Source: an uncultured Prevotellaceae bacterium
GTDB lineage: Bacteria; Bacteroidota; Bacteroidia; Bacteroidales; Muribaculaceae
DNA: 64,000 nucleotides
Assembly (NCBI GenBank): GCA_947302275.1
Contig: CAMYUW010000005.1
Span: 30,783 to 94,782, forward strand
Reading direction: 5' to 3'
Shown here: in pieces, positions 37,901-46,264 of the stretch
How positions within the stretch are numbered: position 1 is the stretch's first letter
Layout of the letters: the number at the start of each line of letters is the position of its first letter
Program-made: the position numbers and the translations under genes
The notes under the pieces: generated by a model
Told to the model about the DNA's origin: nothing
The model's input: the letters and a program-made list of their open reading frames with translations, nothing else
The model's database searches: none

Positions 37901-38195
37901 GCGTTATGACTATAGCGGCGACAAGTTCCGCATCATCAACTACAGCAGCGACAACCAACAGCGCGTATGGCTCTTCAAACTGGTTCCTGACGAGCCCGTG
38001 ATACTCATTGGTGACGTCAACAACGACGGACATGTGAGCATCGGCGATGTCACCGTCCTGATTGACTACCTGCTAGGCAGCGCTCCACAATCCTTCAATG
38101 AGTTGAACGCCGATGTTACCCAAGATGGCAACATTTCCATAGGGGATGTCACTGCCCTTATCGACAAATTGCTCTCCAGCAATCAAGAGGACTGA
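34971..38195 (+). CDS. Secreted C10 cysteine peptidase with B-repeat, unassigned module and dockerin, 3 (1074 aa)
   Basis: Signal peptide about 1-21 (VLLVCLAVMGSAWA). Propeptide with KAAYYVFSSSSRGYVIVAGDD. The C10 domain has Cys171 (VGCVAVAMAQIMSYW), His317 (AGHAFICDGYD) and HINWGWAG. The enzyme differs from its two neighbours by an insertion before the dockerin: one divergent InlB-type B-repeat (about 745-831, ending YTFVMPEADVTLEAAF) and one ~170-residue module (about 836-1005) that starts NVFELVTTRDSIVEGGIYVI and ends RVWLFKL. That module recurs in the two giant proteins on the other strand. Dockerin-type repeats occupy 1011-1074 (GDVNNDGHVSIGDVTVL and DVTQDGNISIGDVTALI). It has its own palindromic promoter. 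Confidence 0.9.
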   Translation: MYRIRNIVLLVCLAVMGSAWAATINESQARTIAARFMATHAIPSTSLRTAHKAPLTGTVAPGSDKAAYYVFSSSSRGYVIVAGDDRVPAVLGYSDTGNFDPMDIPAPMQEWLDGYAAQIEAIASGAAPELRTTTREAIAPMLNVNWGQGMPYNVLLPHINGSENAHAYVGCVAVAMAQIMSYWQYPARPTKTIPGYTSNSGKTYAVTMPSLSPIDFDWENMQNTYYTNDSTSTECMAVANLMRYSTTAMQSSFGLTSTGSYTRNIPAKLIEYFGYKNSAHYVYRENFTTQGWEDLIYNELAEGRPVAYGGNKLSAGHAFICDGYDGEGLFHINWGWAGKSNGYFLLNLLNPSAEGIGSAAGAYGYVKNQGVAIGLMPDDGTDGEAAFSFEELKINSSNNTRSSASSNFSVTVSGKFINKTNVTSQFRQGWGLYNSDGELVEVLFIRYTTTALGNGEYVTVSSRPLNFGAGITSGTYRIMPIYSIYPSEDYKPCIGSEVNYIEVTFGGTYSCTIKGYGTAGSTTKYNVNSCTTEGTLNHGKPVTVNLNLKNAGTSTNDLIYMHVDGTFNAMGLANIAPGESGDVVYRFTPTTAGSKTLTFSLKEDGTSPFYTQRVSIATMPSASLDVSYRILGITDEENRIITADHYTIIADITNTGTTTYDEDFSVRLYRINNSNSNTGTELQVQSQHLVLPAGETTSLQFDFDHDLIDGWRYFCYLYYYSAGETVSKGTKWYTLNLTGEPVTPVIRYNVTAIAAPVQGGTVKLSGPFVNGKVKPEETVTATIKSNVGWRCNSISATDTEGNLVDVTAGENGTYTFVMPEADVTLEAAFVRSTGNVFELVTTRDSIVEGGIYVIATKYYDKAMKFHAQGESTFGSTDIVEWLDEDKTRLRVNDETCFIQMTAVNPDTIRHGATSGARTNAFLSYGNGYLTTSDGNLIVSAACTDLCRAGMFVSTNESNFLARFFNEASGASSDYMSVRYDYSGDKFRIINYSSDNQQRVWLFKLVPDEPVILIGDVNNDGHVSIGDVTVLIDYLLGSAPQSFNELNADVTQDGNISIGDVTALIDKLLSSNQED

Positions 38196-38229
38196 CACGG
38201 CTGGAACAACTAAACAATCAATCCGCCAG

Positions 38230-38272
38230 AGGTAGTGAAAATTTGCCATATTGCAGGTTTTCACTACCTTTG
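38230..38272 (+). promoter_or_regulatory. Palindromic promoter of the second CotH gene
   Basis: -33 TTTG at 38242-38245, 19-nt spacer, -7 TACCTTTG at 38265-38272. Perfect 12-nt arms AGGTAGTGAAAA (38230-38241) and TTTTCACTACCT (38258-38269) enclose the spacer. The arms and the following TTTGCCA match the promoter at 34882. Confidence 0.75.
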
Positions 38273-38306
38273 CCGTCTCAAAGTGATACATGACAACTAA
38301 CAGATT

Positions 38307-40244
38307 ATGGCTATGATGACTATTATTTCCCGATTCTTCACAACGGTGCGGCGCCATGCCGCACAGGGTACCATGCTGGCCCTAGCCCTGATGATGGGTC
38401 AGGCTGCCCATGCCGCCACCACATTTGTCACCCTCAACAATGGGCGACTGCAAGTGTTCCCGGACACCTGCCTCACGGGCATGGTCACCGACGATGATTA
38501 TGTGACGTTCACTGCCACCGACGGTTCTACCTACCGTTACGCCCTTGCCAACGTCCAGTCCATCGGACAGGAACTCACCAAGGAGCTGCCTGCCATGACG
38601 TCGTTCAAGATTGACGACAAGTATAACCACCAGGTGATTACCGACGGTACCGGCACAATCGAAGAGGGTACCATCACCGTGCCCGTGCTGGGCATCGGCA
38701 AGTGGCTCACCCCCACCTTCACGGTAAGTGACGACAACGCCCTGGTCACTGTTGACGCTGTAGAGCAGCACAGCAACGTCAGCCGTCTGTCATTTGCCGT
38801 CAACAGGATTTATACCGTAGGTTATCAGGGAGACCAGATCCTGACAACCATGGCCGACGGGCATTGTGCCATGCAGCCCTATGGCAGGCAATATACCGTC
38901 CATGCCAACTTCCTCACCGACGGCAATGAAGCGGTGCCCCGCATCGACATCAACACCGTGGGCGGCGAGAACATCACCAGTAAGGATTATTACCTGGATG
39001 CCGAAATCATTATCGACGGCAAGGACATCTTCCCCTCGATGACCGACTCTGTTCAGATTAAGGGTCGCGGACACAGCTCCTGGTCCAACAACCCTGACTC
39101 CAAAAACCCGTACCGCCTAAAGTTTGACCACAAGGTGAAGCCACTGGGACTCACCAAGGGCAAGAGCTGGGTGCTCCTGGCCAACAAGATGTCGGCCTCG
39201 ATGTTGACCAATGCCATTGCCCAAAAGGCCGGCAGCATCATCGGCACCCCTGCCGCCAACCACATCATCCCCGTGGACCTCTACATCAACGGCACCTACA
39301 AGGGCAGCTATAACTTCACCGAAAAAATCGGTTTTTCCAACAACAGCATTGACCTTGACGACGAGAGTGCTGCCACGCTACTCGAGCTCGACATCAATTA
39401 TGATGCGCCCACGGGCCAGAAATTCCAAGCCAGCCCCACAGGCATGCTTATCAACGTCCAAGAGCCCGACTTCAAGGACACGGCGTCAACCGTCCTCAAC
39501 CTCAAGGCCGTGAAAGCGCGTTTTAATCTGCTGGCCGCTGCCGTGATGAATGACGGCAACATGACCGATCATGTCGATGCCGATTACCTCGCTCGTTACC
39601 TGATGCTCAATGAACTCACCTGCAACTATGAGGTATTTCACCCCAAGAGCGTGTGGTGCTACCATGAGAACATCCTCGATGACAGTTCCAAGTTCATCTT
39701 TGGTCCCGTCTGGGACTTTGACTGGGCTTTCGGTTACGAGACTCACCGCAACTACTACAAGTGTGACCCGGCTATCGACTACTACACGGCCGTGAGCATG
39801 TGGCAACAGGAGTTTTTCACCCGTATGCGCTCCAATCCCGAAGTGGCACGCCTCCTCTATGAGCACTACCGCGACTTTCTCCGCGAGGGCATCGACGAGT
39901 TGTGTGATTTCTGCACTGAGTACTACGCCTATGCCGAGCCCTCCATTTGGAGAAACCGCTACCACATCGGCGATTACACCGACTATGCCGCCCAGGCCCA
40001 GCGCGCAGCCACCTGGCTGCGCGACCGTGCCAACGCCTTGTATCAGCGAATGAAACTCGAAGTAGTGCCTCCTGGCGACGTCAACGACAACGGTGTCCTT
40101 GACATTGAGGATATTACCATGCTGATCGACCACCTGCTGGGTGGCAACGACAACGTGGACACCGACATTGCCGACGTCGATGCCGACGGTATCGTCACAA
40201 TCAACGATGTGACCGCTCTCATCGACCGGTTACTCACCCATTAA
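38307..40244 (+). CDS. Secreted CotH-family protein with dockerin repeat (645 aa)
   Basis: Paralog of the CotH protein at 28025. The leader is at about 1-37 (MLALALMMGQAAHA), with an unusually long basic n-region (ISRFFTTVRRHAAQG). N-terminal domain with TFVTLNNGRLQVFPDTCLTG, then the CotH core: KGRGHSSW, KNPYRLKFDHKVKPLG, KSWVLLAN, YNFTEKIGFSNN, LLELDINYDA, and FGPVWDFDWAFGY carrying the acidic catalytic block. Dockerin-type repeats at 589-645 (GDVNDNGVLDIEDITMLIDHLL and DVDADGIVTINDVTALIDRLL). CotH enzymes transfer phosphate from ATP to secreted proteins; how ATP would reach a secreted form here is unclear. It closes the island that began with the other CotH gene, and a hairpin follows the stop. 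Confidence 0.85.
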   Translation: MAMMTIISRFFTTVRRHAAQGTMLALALMMGQAAHAATTFVTLNNGRLQVFPDTCLTGMVTDDDYVTFTATDGSTYRYALANVQSIGQELTKELPAMTSFKIDDKYNHQVITDGTGTIEEGTITVPVLGIGKWLTPTFTVSDDNALVTVDAVEQHSNVSRLSFAVNRIYTVGYQGDQILTTMADGHCAMQPYGRQYTVHANFLTDGNEAVPRIDINTVGGENITSKDYYLDAEIIIDGKDIFPSMTDSVQIKGRGHSSWSNNPDSKNPYRLKFDHKVKPLGLTKGKSWVLLANKMSASMLTNAIAQKAGSIIGTPAANHIIPVDLYINGTYKGSYNFTEKIGFSNNSIDLDDESAATLLELDINYDAPTGQKFQASPTGMLINVQEPDFKDTASTVLNLKAVKARFNLLAAAVMNDGNMTDHVDADYLARYLMLNELTCNYEVFHPKSVWCYHENILDDSSKFIFGPVWDFDWAFGYETHRNYYKCDPAIDYYTAVSMWQQEFFTRMRSNPEVARLLYEHYRDFLREGIDELCDFCTEYYAYAEPSIWRNRYHIGDYTDYAAQAQRAATWLRDRANALYQRMKLEVVPPGDVNDNGVLDIEDITMLIDHLLGGNDNVDTDIADVDADGIVTINDVTALIDRLLTH

Positions 40245-40271
40245 CCGACCGACAGCAACAAGACAAAAAGA

Positions 40272-40309
40272 AGTCGCGCGGCTCCCTGATGAACGGGAGT
40301 CGCGCGACT
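40272..40309. terminator. GC-rich hairpin between convergent genes
   Basis: A 15-bp stem (one G-T pair) joins 40272-40286 to 40295-40309 around an 8-nt loop. It lies between the second CotH gene and the 3' end of the 1874-residue gene. An almost identical hairpin follows the other giant gene at 46190-46225, so it belongs to the duplicated 3' end. No long T tract follows. Confidence 0.7.
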
Positions 40310-40349
40310 GGCTTGTAGGGGTTGTACCCTGCCCGTGGGCGAGGTCGGA

Positions 40350-43300
40350 TTAGCGGTAGATCTTCCTGGAAGTCATGCTACCGTCCTTGTAACGGATCAC
40401 CTCGATGTTGATGCCGTCGAACGGGGTCTTGCTCTCCTGACCCATCACGTTGTAGTAACGGATGCTGTCAACCTCAAGTTCAACCTGTACATTGTCAAAC
40501 ATTTTCTCGTCCACTAAGGTCATGCTATCGTTCGGCTTCTCCAAGTCAAGAGGATATACCAGATACTTTGAATCAACCGTCAAAACCTTTGAGTTGGCGT
40601 TCTTTTGAGGCATATAGCCATCATAGTAGCACTGGATGGCGATGTGGAACAAGAAAACTTTGCCGATCAGGTCTTCATTCAGATTGTCAGGTCTGCCATA
40701 TTTCGGTCCTTCGGGATCGGTAATATTGGAAGGCAAGCGGTTATATTTCCAGTCTTCGACAACAAATCTGCTCTCAAGATTATATCCAAGGGCATTATAT
40801 GGCGTATTGTCATAGTCGGTCGGCAGCATTTCAAACACATCCTTTAGGACTGTTTCTCCATCATCTCCGACAACCTCTTGCTTACCCATATAGACGCTCC
40901 AGACGTGAGCGACCTCTTGATCCATGGGTGCCAAGAAGAACAACGTAGGAATCTCACCCAGAGGATCTTGTTCAGCGTATTCCTCTCCGGCAGAAATACC
41001 CCATGGCTTGAGATTGTCCAGCACGAAATTACCAGGCACATAGTGGTTGTACATGTACCGGGTGGGATCTTCATAGACTTTGCCGGCCTTCTCGGTGGGA
41101 TCGAACATGAATCCAGGATAGCCCAGAGATGTTCCGGATGGCTGTGCAACTACAGTCGGCTCGCCATCAAGTTCAATTGTACAGAGCATCTTTTCATAGT
41201 ACCAATAACCTACCCCGGCATGATGAGCGTGGAATGTTCCGTGAATAGTACCAGGGGTGATCTTGTGGTCCACAAAGGATTTGATCTTTTCATGCATGGC
41301 TTTGTACTCGTTCAAGTCAGTTCTCCAATTGGGATACAGAGGACCGAAGTCAAGCATTACCCAGTTGCTCTGGTCCCACTCACGATGCTGGAGATTGGCG
41401 ATATCCCGCACATAGTCGATCGTGCCGGGATAGGGTGTGGTGTAGTTCAGTGAGAGTTGTCCCTGGTCCTTTGCCCAAAGGATATTCTCGGCACCCCAGA
41501 CGCCGACCAGCTCATCACTGACAACCACATGGTCGCCATCGAGATAGGGAGACGATGACGACTCAATATAATTGAGCGGGTCGCCGATTGTCGCATCTTC
41601 GGGATCATAGACGCGATAGGTCTTGGTCGCGGCTGCACTAATGTAACCTATCGATGCCGTTGCCGCCACCACAGTCTCGCCCAGCGCGTTCAATTCCATA
41701 ACGTCGTCGAAGCTGTTGCCTTCACGCGTACCATTGGCATCGGTAGCGGTAATATGAATGACCGCATCAGTCTCATCGGGGTTAATATGATAAATAACAT
41801 CACGCCAATCGGTGCAGAAATCGTTTTCGAAATAAATAACGGAATAATCCATGTAGGCTTCCATAGTGACCTTAGTGCCCAAATTCTGAGCGGTCTGGGC
41901 CGGTTCTATCAGAATATCGGTATTGTATCTCTTGATTGTCATCATGGCCATGTTTTCTGATACCTGGATTTCATAAATTCCAGGTTCAAGCATGAAGCGG
42001 TAGCCAAAGGGGTTGGGATACTGATTGCCTTCACTGGGATCAAGCATTGCACTTCCGTTATTCGGCAGGTCATACATGTCATGAGATGCTACCAGCAACT
42101 GGTCCTGGATGGCTGTCCAGTCATCGTTATCATCGATGGCAGTAGATAGCACGAAGTATCCCTTTCCATCAGGCTCATCATCCCGATCGGAATAGCCCTT
42201 GAAATAGACTACGAGCCTATAGTTGCGACCGTACTTCTCAAACAAGGGGCCTGTGGTATGCCATGCCGAATTGCCGTTAACGGTTCCCAGCAGGTAAAGG
42301 TCGGTCTGTTTCTCAAAATGAGTTATGAGGGTCACATTGGCTGCAGGCAACGTCATTTCAAAACCTGGAACACCTCCCTCGACATGCGGGTACTCTGTGG
42401 TCGCACCCGTCTCATTATTGACCACGGTGGTGCCCAGATAACGATAACCTGAATTATTCTGGACAATAACATTTAAGTGTTCGCCCGGCAGGTAGTCCTG
42501 CGATTCTTCAGGAGCTAAATAAACGGTACTCTGAGCATGTATAAGTGCGACGAATTTGCATCCCATAGAAGGATCACTGAGGATATTAACCGAATAGGTT
42601 GCATCAAAGCCGGCACGAATAATCACATTGGCGTCGGGCATGACAAATGAGTACACATGCGTGACATTATTATAGGTGAACTGGACCGGGTTGTTGTTCT
42701 CGTCAACCACCTCCAGTTCTTCTTCATTGAAGGCATAATGCTCGCCTGGAGTCACGGTAAAGGTCACCTGATCGCCTGCATAAGCTCCATCAATGACGTT
42801 AACGCTACCACCATCGGCGGGAGTGCACTCGACCACAATGTTGTGGGGTGCCTCGACAAACTCGGCAAGCAACTGCACATCGGCATCGGGCATTTCAAAT
42901 GAGTAAACGCCATCAGCGTTAGGCGTTAAGACCTTCAACTGGCCATTGGCAATTCTGGTCACACGATATAGACGGCCCTGATGGGTATCGACCGTGAAAG
43001 TAACCGTCTCACCCGTCTGCGTCATTCCATCCTCGTTCAGGCCTGCTGTGATAATGATGTCACCACATTGTGATGGGGTGCACTGGGTCGTCACGTAATG
43101 AGAATTGGCAAGTTTATATAAGTATAACTCAAGCGATGCGGCATCGGATTTTGTAGATAGTCTGTATTCAACATTGTGATAAATATAATCCTCATCCTCA
43201 GAAGCGTTAGGATCAGCAAATCTCACAAAGAAAGAACTATTGTTCGGAGAACCATCATAATACATCGTCGCACGAGTTGCAGGAATGGTACTGGTTGATA

Positions 43301-45974
43301 CCTGAATCCTTGTCTTGGCTTCATTAGCGCCCAGATAATCTATCAAGGTGTTCATATAAGCCGCCTTGCCTGGCAGATTTCCCTCGCATGTGGTATCCTG
43401 GACGTTATCCAACCTGAAGAATAAGACGTTATCGCCCGCCCTCACTCTGGTTCGAACATTCCTCTTGACATACTCAGTGAGAACTGAGTACCGCACCCAA
43501 AGATCATTCTCACTGTTCTGGGCCATCGTGGAACCACTGACATTATTTGTAGGGAAATTGTAAACGAGAATATAAGTCTCTCCCTCTTGAATCTGATCGA
43601 GACTTGTCACCCGTTCAAAAATATCTCCTATTGTCCTCCGGAAGGTGGCAGTAGCCTTTACATCCATGCCTGGCATTATGAGGTTGTAACTGCCGTCACC
43701 GTTATCAGTACATTGCAGGGTATCGCCATTGGCACCGGTTACCAATAAGCCATCTATCTCCCAGCCAAGTTTGGGATAGACTTTAAACGTGACGACCCTG
43801 CCTTCCAACGAATAAGTGCCACGTGTACTGTGGGTATACACGTCGGGGCCCTCAACCTTAATTCTGCCAATCTTACTAGGAGATACGCTTGTGGTAATAT
43901 ACCGGCACTGCTCATAATCTATAGTGACGGTCACATCACTCGATGGCATCCAGAAAGCTATCTCATTGACAGTCTCATTGGTATATGCTATCGCATTTCC
44001 ATCAGCATCGACTATCGATACTCTAGTCCGCCTCCAATTGTCTTTAATATTTTGCGCATATATCTTTACTTTACGGAATGCATCGGAAAAATACCCATCT
44101 CCTTCAACATACTTGATATGACCATAAAGACGGACGTCCACAAGCCCCTCGGGGTTCACAACAGTGTTGACCCTATATTGCCCGATCATCTCAAATATCG
44201 CGTTGATAACCACATCATGGGCTGGCATGATAAAGGTGAATGTGTCATCACCATTATCCACCATTGTCTCCAGCACATCGTCGGGAGCCAGAATCTCTTT
44301 GAGCTGATATCCGGTTTCAGGATAAACATGAATGGTTACCGAGTCTCCTGCTGCACACCATTTGTCAAGAGGAGAGACATCATTCCACACCTGTTCATTA
44401 AATGGAATTGCAATGCATTGCAATCGGTATTCTTGTGCGAATCTAACCGTGATGCGCACATCCGAAGCGGGCATTGTAAAGAAATAGGGTGACGATGAAC
44501 TGAATGTGGTGACTTCCCCTGTGGTCAAGTTGGTTAAAGTCACCGCCTTTACCACACAGTGATCAGGCGCGTTGGTGGTATAGCGGAAAGAGACTATTGA
44601 GCCATAGGTCATGGCAACTCCATCAGGCACCTCAATATATTGACCGTTTACACGAACATAAATTTTACCATAGTTGGGCTGGCACTCTGTGTAGATATTG
44701 AACGATTGAATCGTGAAGGTGGCCCTGATAGTAACGTCGGCAGCAGGCATGACAAAACTGTAAATGCCATTGTCGTCAGGCGTCAGTGTGGTAATCTCGT
44801 GTGTATCGTCATTGACCACCTTGACCGACTCTATCCCATAACCTTCGACGGTATGGACAGTAAAGGTCACTGTCTGGCCGGGACCAGGAGTCTCCAGCAA
44901 CTCGACAGAACCTTTATCTGACGGGTTGCAGACGATATTAATGTGTGGATCCACGGTATAAACAGCGCTGTCCAGTATCACGATTTGACCGTACCGGCAT
45001 TCACTTGCAAGGATGATTTCGCCTATCTGGTACAGGGGTACATTAGAGCCTCCATTCGGCCCCGCATACCAGGAATCATTCGTTCGGCTTCTGGTCTGCA
45101 CATCAGATTCCGGCACTTCATCAAGTCCCGACAGCTGGTTGATACCATTAACCACATCCAAGATTGTGTTGCTGACAGCGACCACAGCGCCCTTCTCCAC
45201 CCGTGATCCACTCGGGGGATTGAAGGATATGGTGATTGGGATTTCCTGGATGCTCATGCTGGTCAGTGAGCCATTGACCGTGATACGGTATGCACCAGCA
45301 GGAATCAAGAAAGCGTTATCTGAGGAATAGCCATCAGTCGTCTTAACCAAACTGGCCGTGGAGCCACCCTGAACACTATAATCATTGGATTGGGCGACCA
45401 GACGGCAGCTGGAGATGTCCCCCCATGGGTCATCACTATCAGGATCGGCGATCATCGTCGTGAGGCTGAAGTGACCGTACTCATCGTCACCATTTTTTGG
45501 CCAAGCATAATTCTGACGGATGCCCTTGAAATAGACATCCAGATAGTACTCTCCTGTTGTGGGGTCGTAGTTGAACTGGGGCCCTGTTGGAACCCATTCA
45601 GTCAGGCCATTGGCGGTACCCAACAGGTAAAGGTTCCCCCGCTGGTTAAACGCCACTTGGATCTGCACCTCACTACCAGGCATGACAAAATCATATCGAT
45701 TACCACCTGATTCCTCTTCAATCAAGCGGATGGCAGCGTCCTCGCAGGAAACCTCGTGGATCTGCCATCCATTGTTGGTTTCCACCCTGAAAGACACCGT
45801 AGTGCCTTCTTCGGCAGTGATTGTGCCCCCGTTGCCAGTCACGCCACCTTCCACAATGATGTGTCCCCCCTCTTGAGGTGCACATTGTATCGTGATGGCA
45901 AAAGACTCGGCCACGGCCTGAAGCGGAATCGCCAGAGCCATGAGCACAATATACAACAAAACCTTTTTCATCAT
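40350..45974 (-). CDS. Giant secreted repeat protein, adhesin-like (1874 aa)
   Basis: Signal peptide about 1-22 (LLYIVLMALAIPLQAVA). Nine divergent InlB-type B-repeats can be counted by their ending (pattern Y-x-F-x-MP-x-x-D-V-x-I-x-A-x-F; e.g. YSFVMPAADVTIRATF). Two carbohydrate-binding-like modules start LYLLGTANG (about 113-243) and LYLLGTVNG (about 1224-1347), each with a YFKG strand. One unassigned module spans about 781-956 (IFERVTSLDQIQEGETYILV to LYLYKLA). An unassigned C-terminal domain spans about 1477-1835 (VVVSDELVGVWGAENILWAK; WDQSNWVMLDF; YMYNHYVPGNF). The last 39 residues (IRYYNVMGQESKTPFDG then NIEVIRYKDGS) are almost the same as in the other giant. Probably exposed on or released from the cell; a role in adhesion or glycan binding is inferred from the repeats only. 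Confidence 0.8.
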   Translation of the reverse strand: MMKKVLLYIVLMALAIPLQAVAESFAITIQCAPQEGGHIIVEGGVTGNGGTITAEEGTTVSFRVETNNGWQIHEVSCEDAAIRLIEEESGGNRYDFVMPGSEVQIQVAFNQRGNLYLLGTANGLTEWVPTGPQFNYDPTTGEYYLDVYFKGIRQNYAWPKNGDDEYGHFSLTTMIADPDSDDPWGDISSCRLVAQSNDYSVQGGSTASLVKTTDGYSSDNAFLIPAGAYRITVNGSLTSMSIQEIPITISFNPPSGSRVEKGAVVAVSNTILDVVNGINQLSGLDEVPESDVQTRSRTNDSWYAGPNGGSNVPLYQIGEIILASECRYGQIVILDSAVYTVDPHINIVCNPSDKGSVELLETPGPGQTVTFTVHTVEGYGIESVKVVNDDTHEITTLTPDDNGIYSFVMPAADVTIRATFTIQSFNIYTECQPNYGKIYVRVNGQYIEVPDGVAMTYGSIVSFRYTTNAPDHCVVKAVTLTNLTTGEVTTFSSSSPYFFTMPASDVRITVRFAQEYRLQCIAIPFNEQVWNDVSPLDKWCAAGDSVTIHVYPETGYQLKEILAPDDVLETMVDNGDDTFTFIMPAHDVVINAIFEMIGQYRVNTVVNPEGLVDVRLYGHIKYVEGDGYFSDAFRKVKIYAQNIKDNWRRTRVSIVDADGNAIAYTNETVNEIAFWMPSSDVTVTIDYEQCRYITTSVSPSKIGRIKVEGPDVYTHSTRGTYSLEGRVVTFKVYPKLGWEIDGLLVTGANGDTLQCTDNGDGSYNLIMPGMDVKATATFRRTIGDIFERVTSLDQIQEGETYILVYNFPTNNVSGSTMAQNSENDLWVRYSVLTEYVKRNVRTRVRAGDNVLFFRLDNVQDTTCEGNLPGKAAYMNTLIDYLGANEAKTRIQVSTSTIPATRATMYYDGSPNNSSFFVRFADPNASEDEDYIYHNVEYRLSTKSDAASLELYLYKLANSHYVTTQCTPSQCGDIIITAGLNEDGMTQTGETVTFTVDTHQGRLYRVTRIANGQLKVLTPNADGVYSFEMPDADVQLLAEFVEAPHNIVVECTPADGGSVNVIDGAYAGDQVTFTVTPGEHYAFNEEELEVVDENNNPVQFTYNNVTHVYSFVMPDANVIIRAGFDATYSVNILSDPSMGCKFVALIHAQSTVYLAPEESQDYLPGEHLNVIVQNNSGYRYLGTTVVNNETGATTEYPHVEGGVPGFEMTLPAANVTLITHFEKQTDLYLLGTVNGNSAWHTTGPLFEKYGRNYRLVVYFKGYSDRDDEPDGKGYFVLSTAIDDNDDWTAIQDQLLVASHDMYDLPNNGSAMLDPSEGNQYPNPFGYRFMLEPGIYEIQVSENMAMMTIKRYNTDILIEPAQTAQNLGTKVTMEAYMDYSVIYFENDFCTDWRDVIYHINPDETDAVIHITATDANGTREGNSFDDVMELNALGETVVAATASIGYISAAATKTYRVYDPEDATIGDPLNYIESSSSPYLDGDHVVVSDELVGVWGAENILWAKDQGQLSLNYTTPYPGTIDYVRDIANLQHREWDQSNWVMLDFGPLYPNWRTDLNEYKAMHEKIKSFVDHKITPGTIHGTFHAHHAGVGYWYYEKMLCTIELDGEPTVVAQPSGTSLGYPGFMFDPTEKAGKVYEDPTRYMYNHYVPGNFVLDNLKPWGISAGEEYAEQDPLGEIPTLFFLAPMDQEVAHVWSVYMGKQEVVGDDGETVLKDVFEMLPTDYDNTPYNALGYNLESRFVVEDWKYNRLPSNITDPEGPKYGRPDNLNEDLIGKVFLFHIAIQCYYDGYMPQKNANSKVLTVDSKYLVYPLDLEKPNDSMTLVDEKMFDNVQVELEVDSIRYYNVMGQESKTPFDGINIEVIRYKDGSMTSRKIYR
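40390..40466. repeat. 77-bp identical tract shared by the giant genes
   Basis: Encodes part of the conserved C-terminal tail and is identical to 46305-46381, synonymous sites included. The upstream parts of the two genes are strongly diverged. Confidence 0.85.
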
Positions 45975-46062
45975 CTGCTAATATTATTGGTTAATTAAAA
46001 ATGTCTCGCCTTTGCTTGTTAATGGCAGAGGGTTCTTTCACCCCATTGCATAAAACAATCAG

Positions 46063-46070
46063 CAAAATTA
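46063..46070 (-). promoter_or_regulatory. Possible -7 element of the 1874-aa gene
   Basis: Minus-strand TAATTTTG lies 89 nt before the ATG at 45974 in an A/T-rich leader. No -33 box at the proper spacing, so the call is weak. Confidence 0.3.
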
Positions 46071-46189
46071 AATAAAAAATTAAAAAAATAAAAATAATCA
46101 GCACAACCCCTTCATTTTTTGTCAGTTTATCCCCCTAGTTTCAACCACCGACTCAACCCGACCGGATGACTACCGCGAGCACAAAAGGA

Positions 46190-46225
46190 GTCGCGCGGCT
46201 CCCAGTTGAAAGGGAGTCGCGCGAC
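46190..46225. terminator. GC-rich hairpin after the 2528-aa gene
   Basis: A 14-bp stem (one G-T pair) joins 46190-46203 to 46212-46225. It shares the stem sequence GTCGCGCGGCTCCC with the hairpin at 40272 and lies at the same distance from its gene's stop. It probably ends transcription of the giant gene. Confidence 0.7.
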
Positions 46226-46264
46226 CGTTAGTAGGGTTGAACCCAGCCCGTAGGCGGGGTTGGA

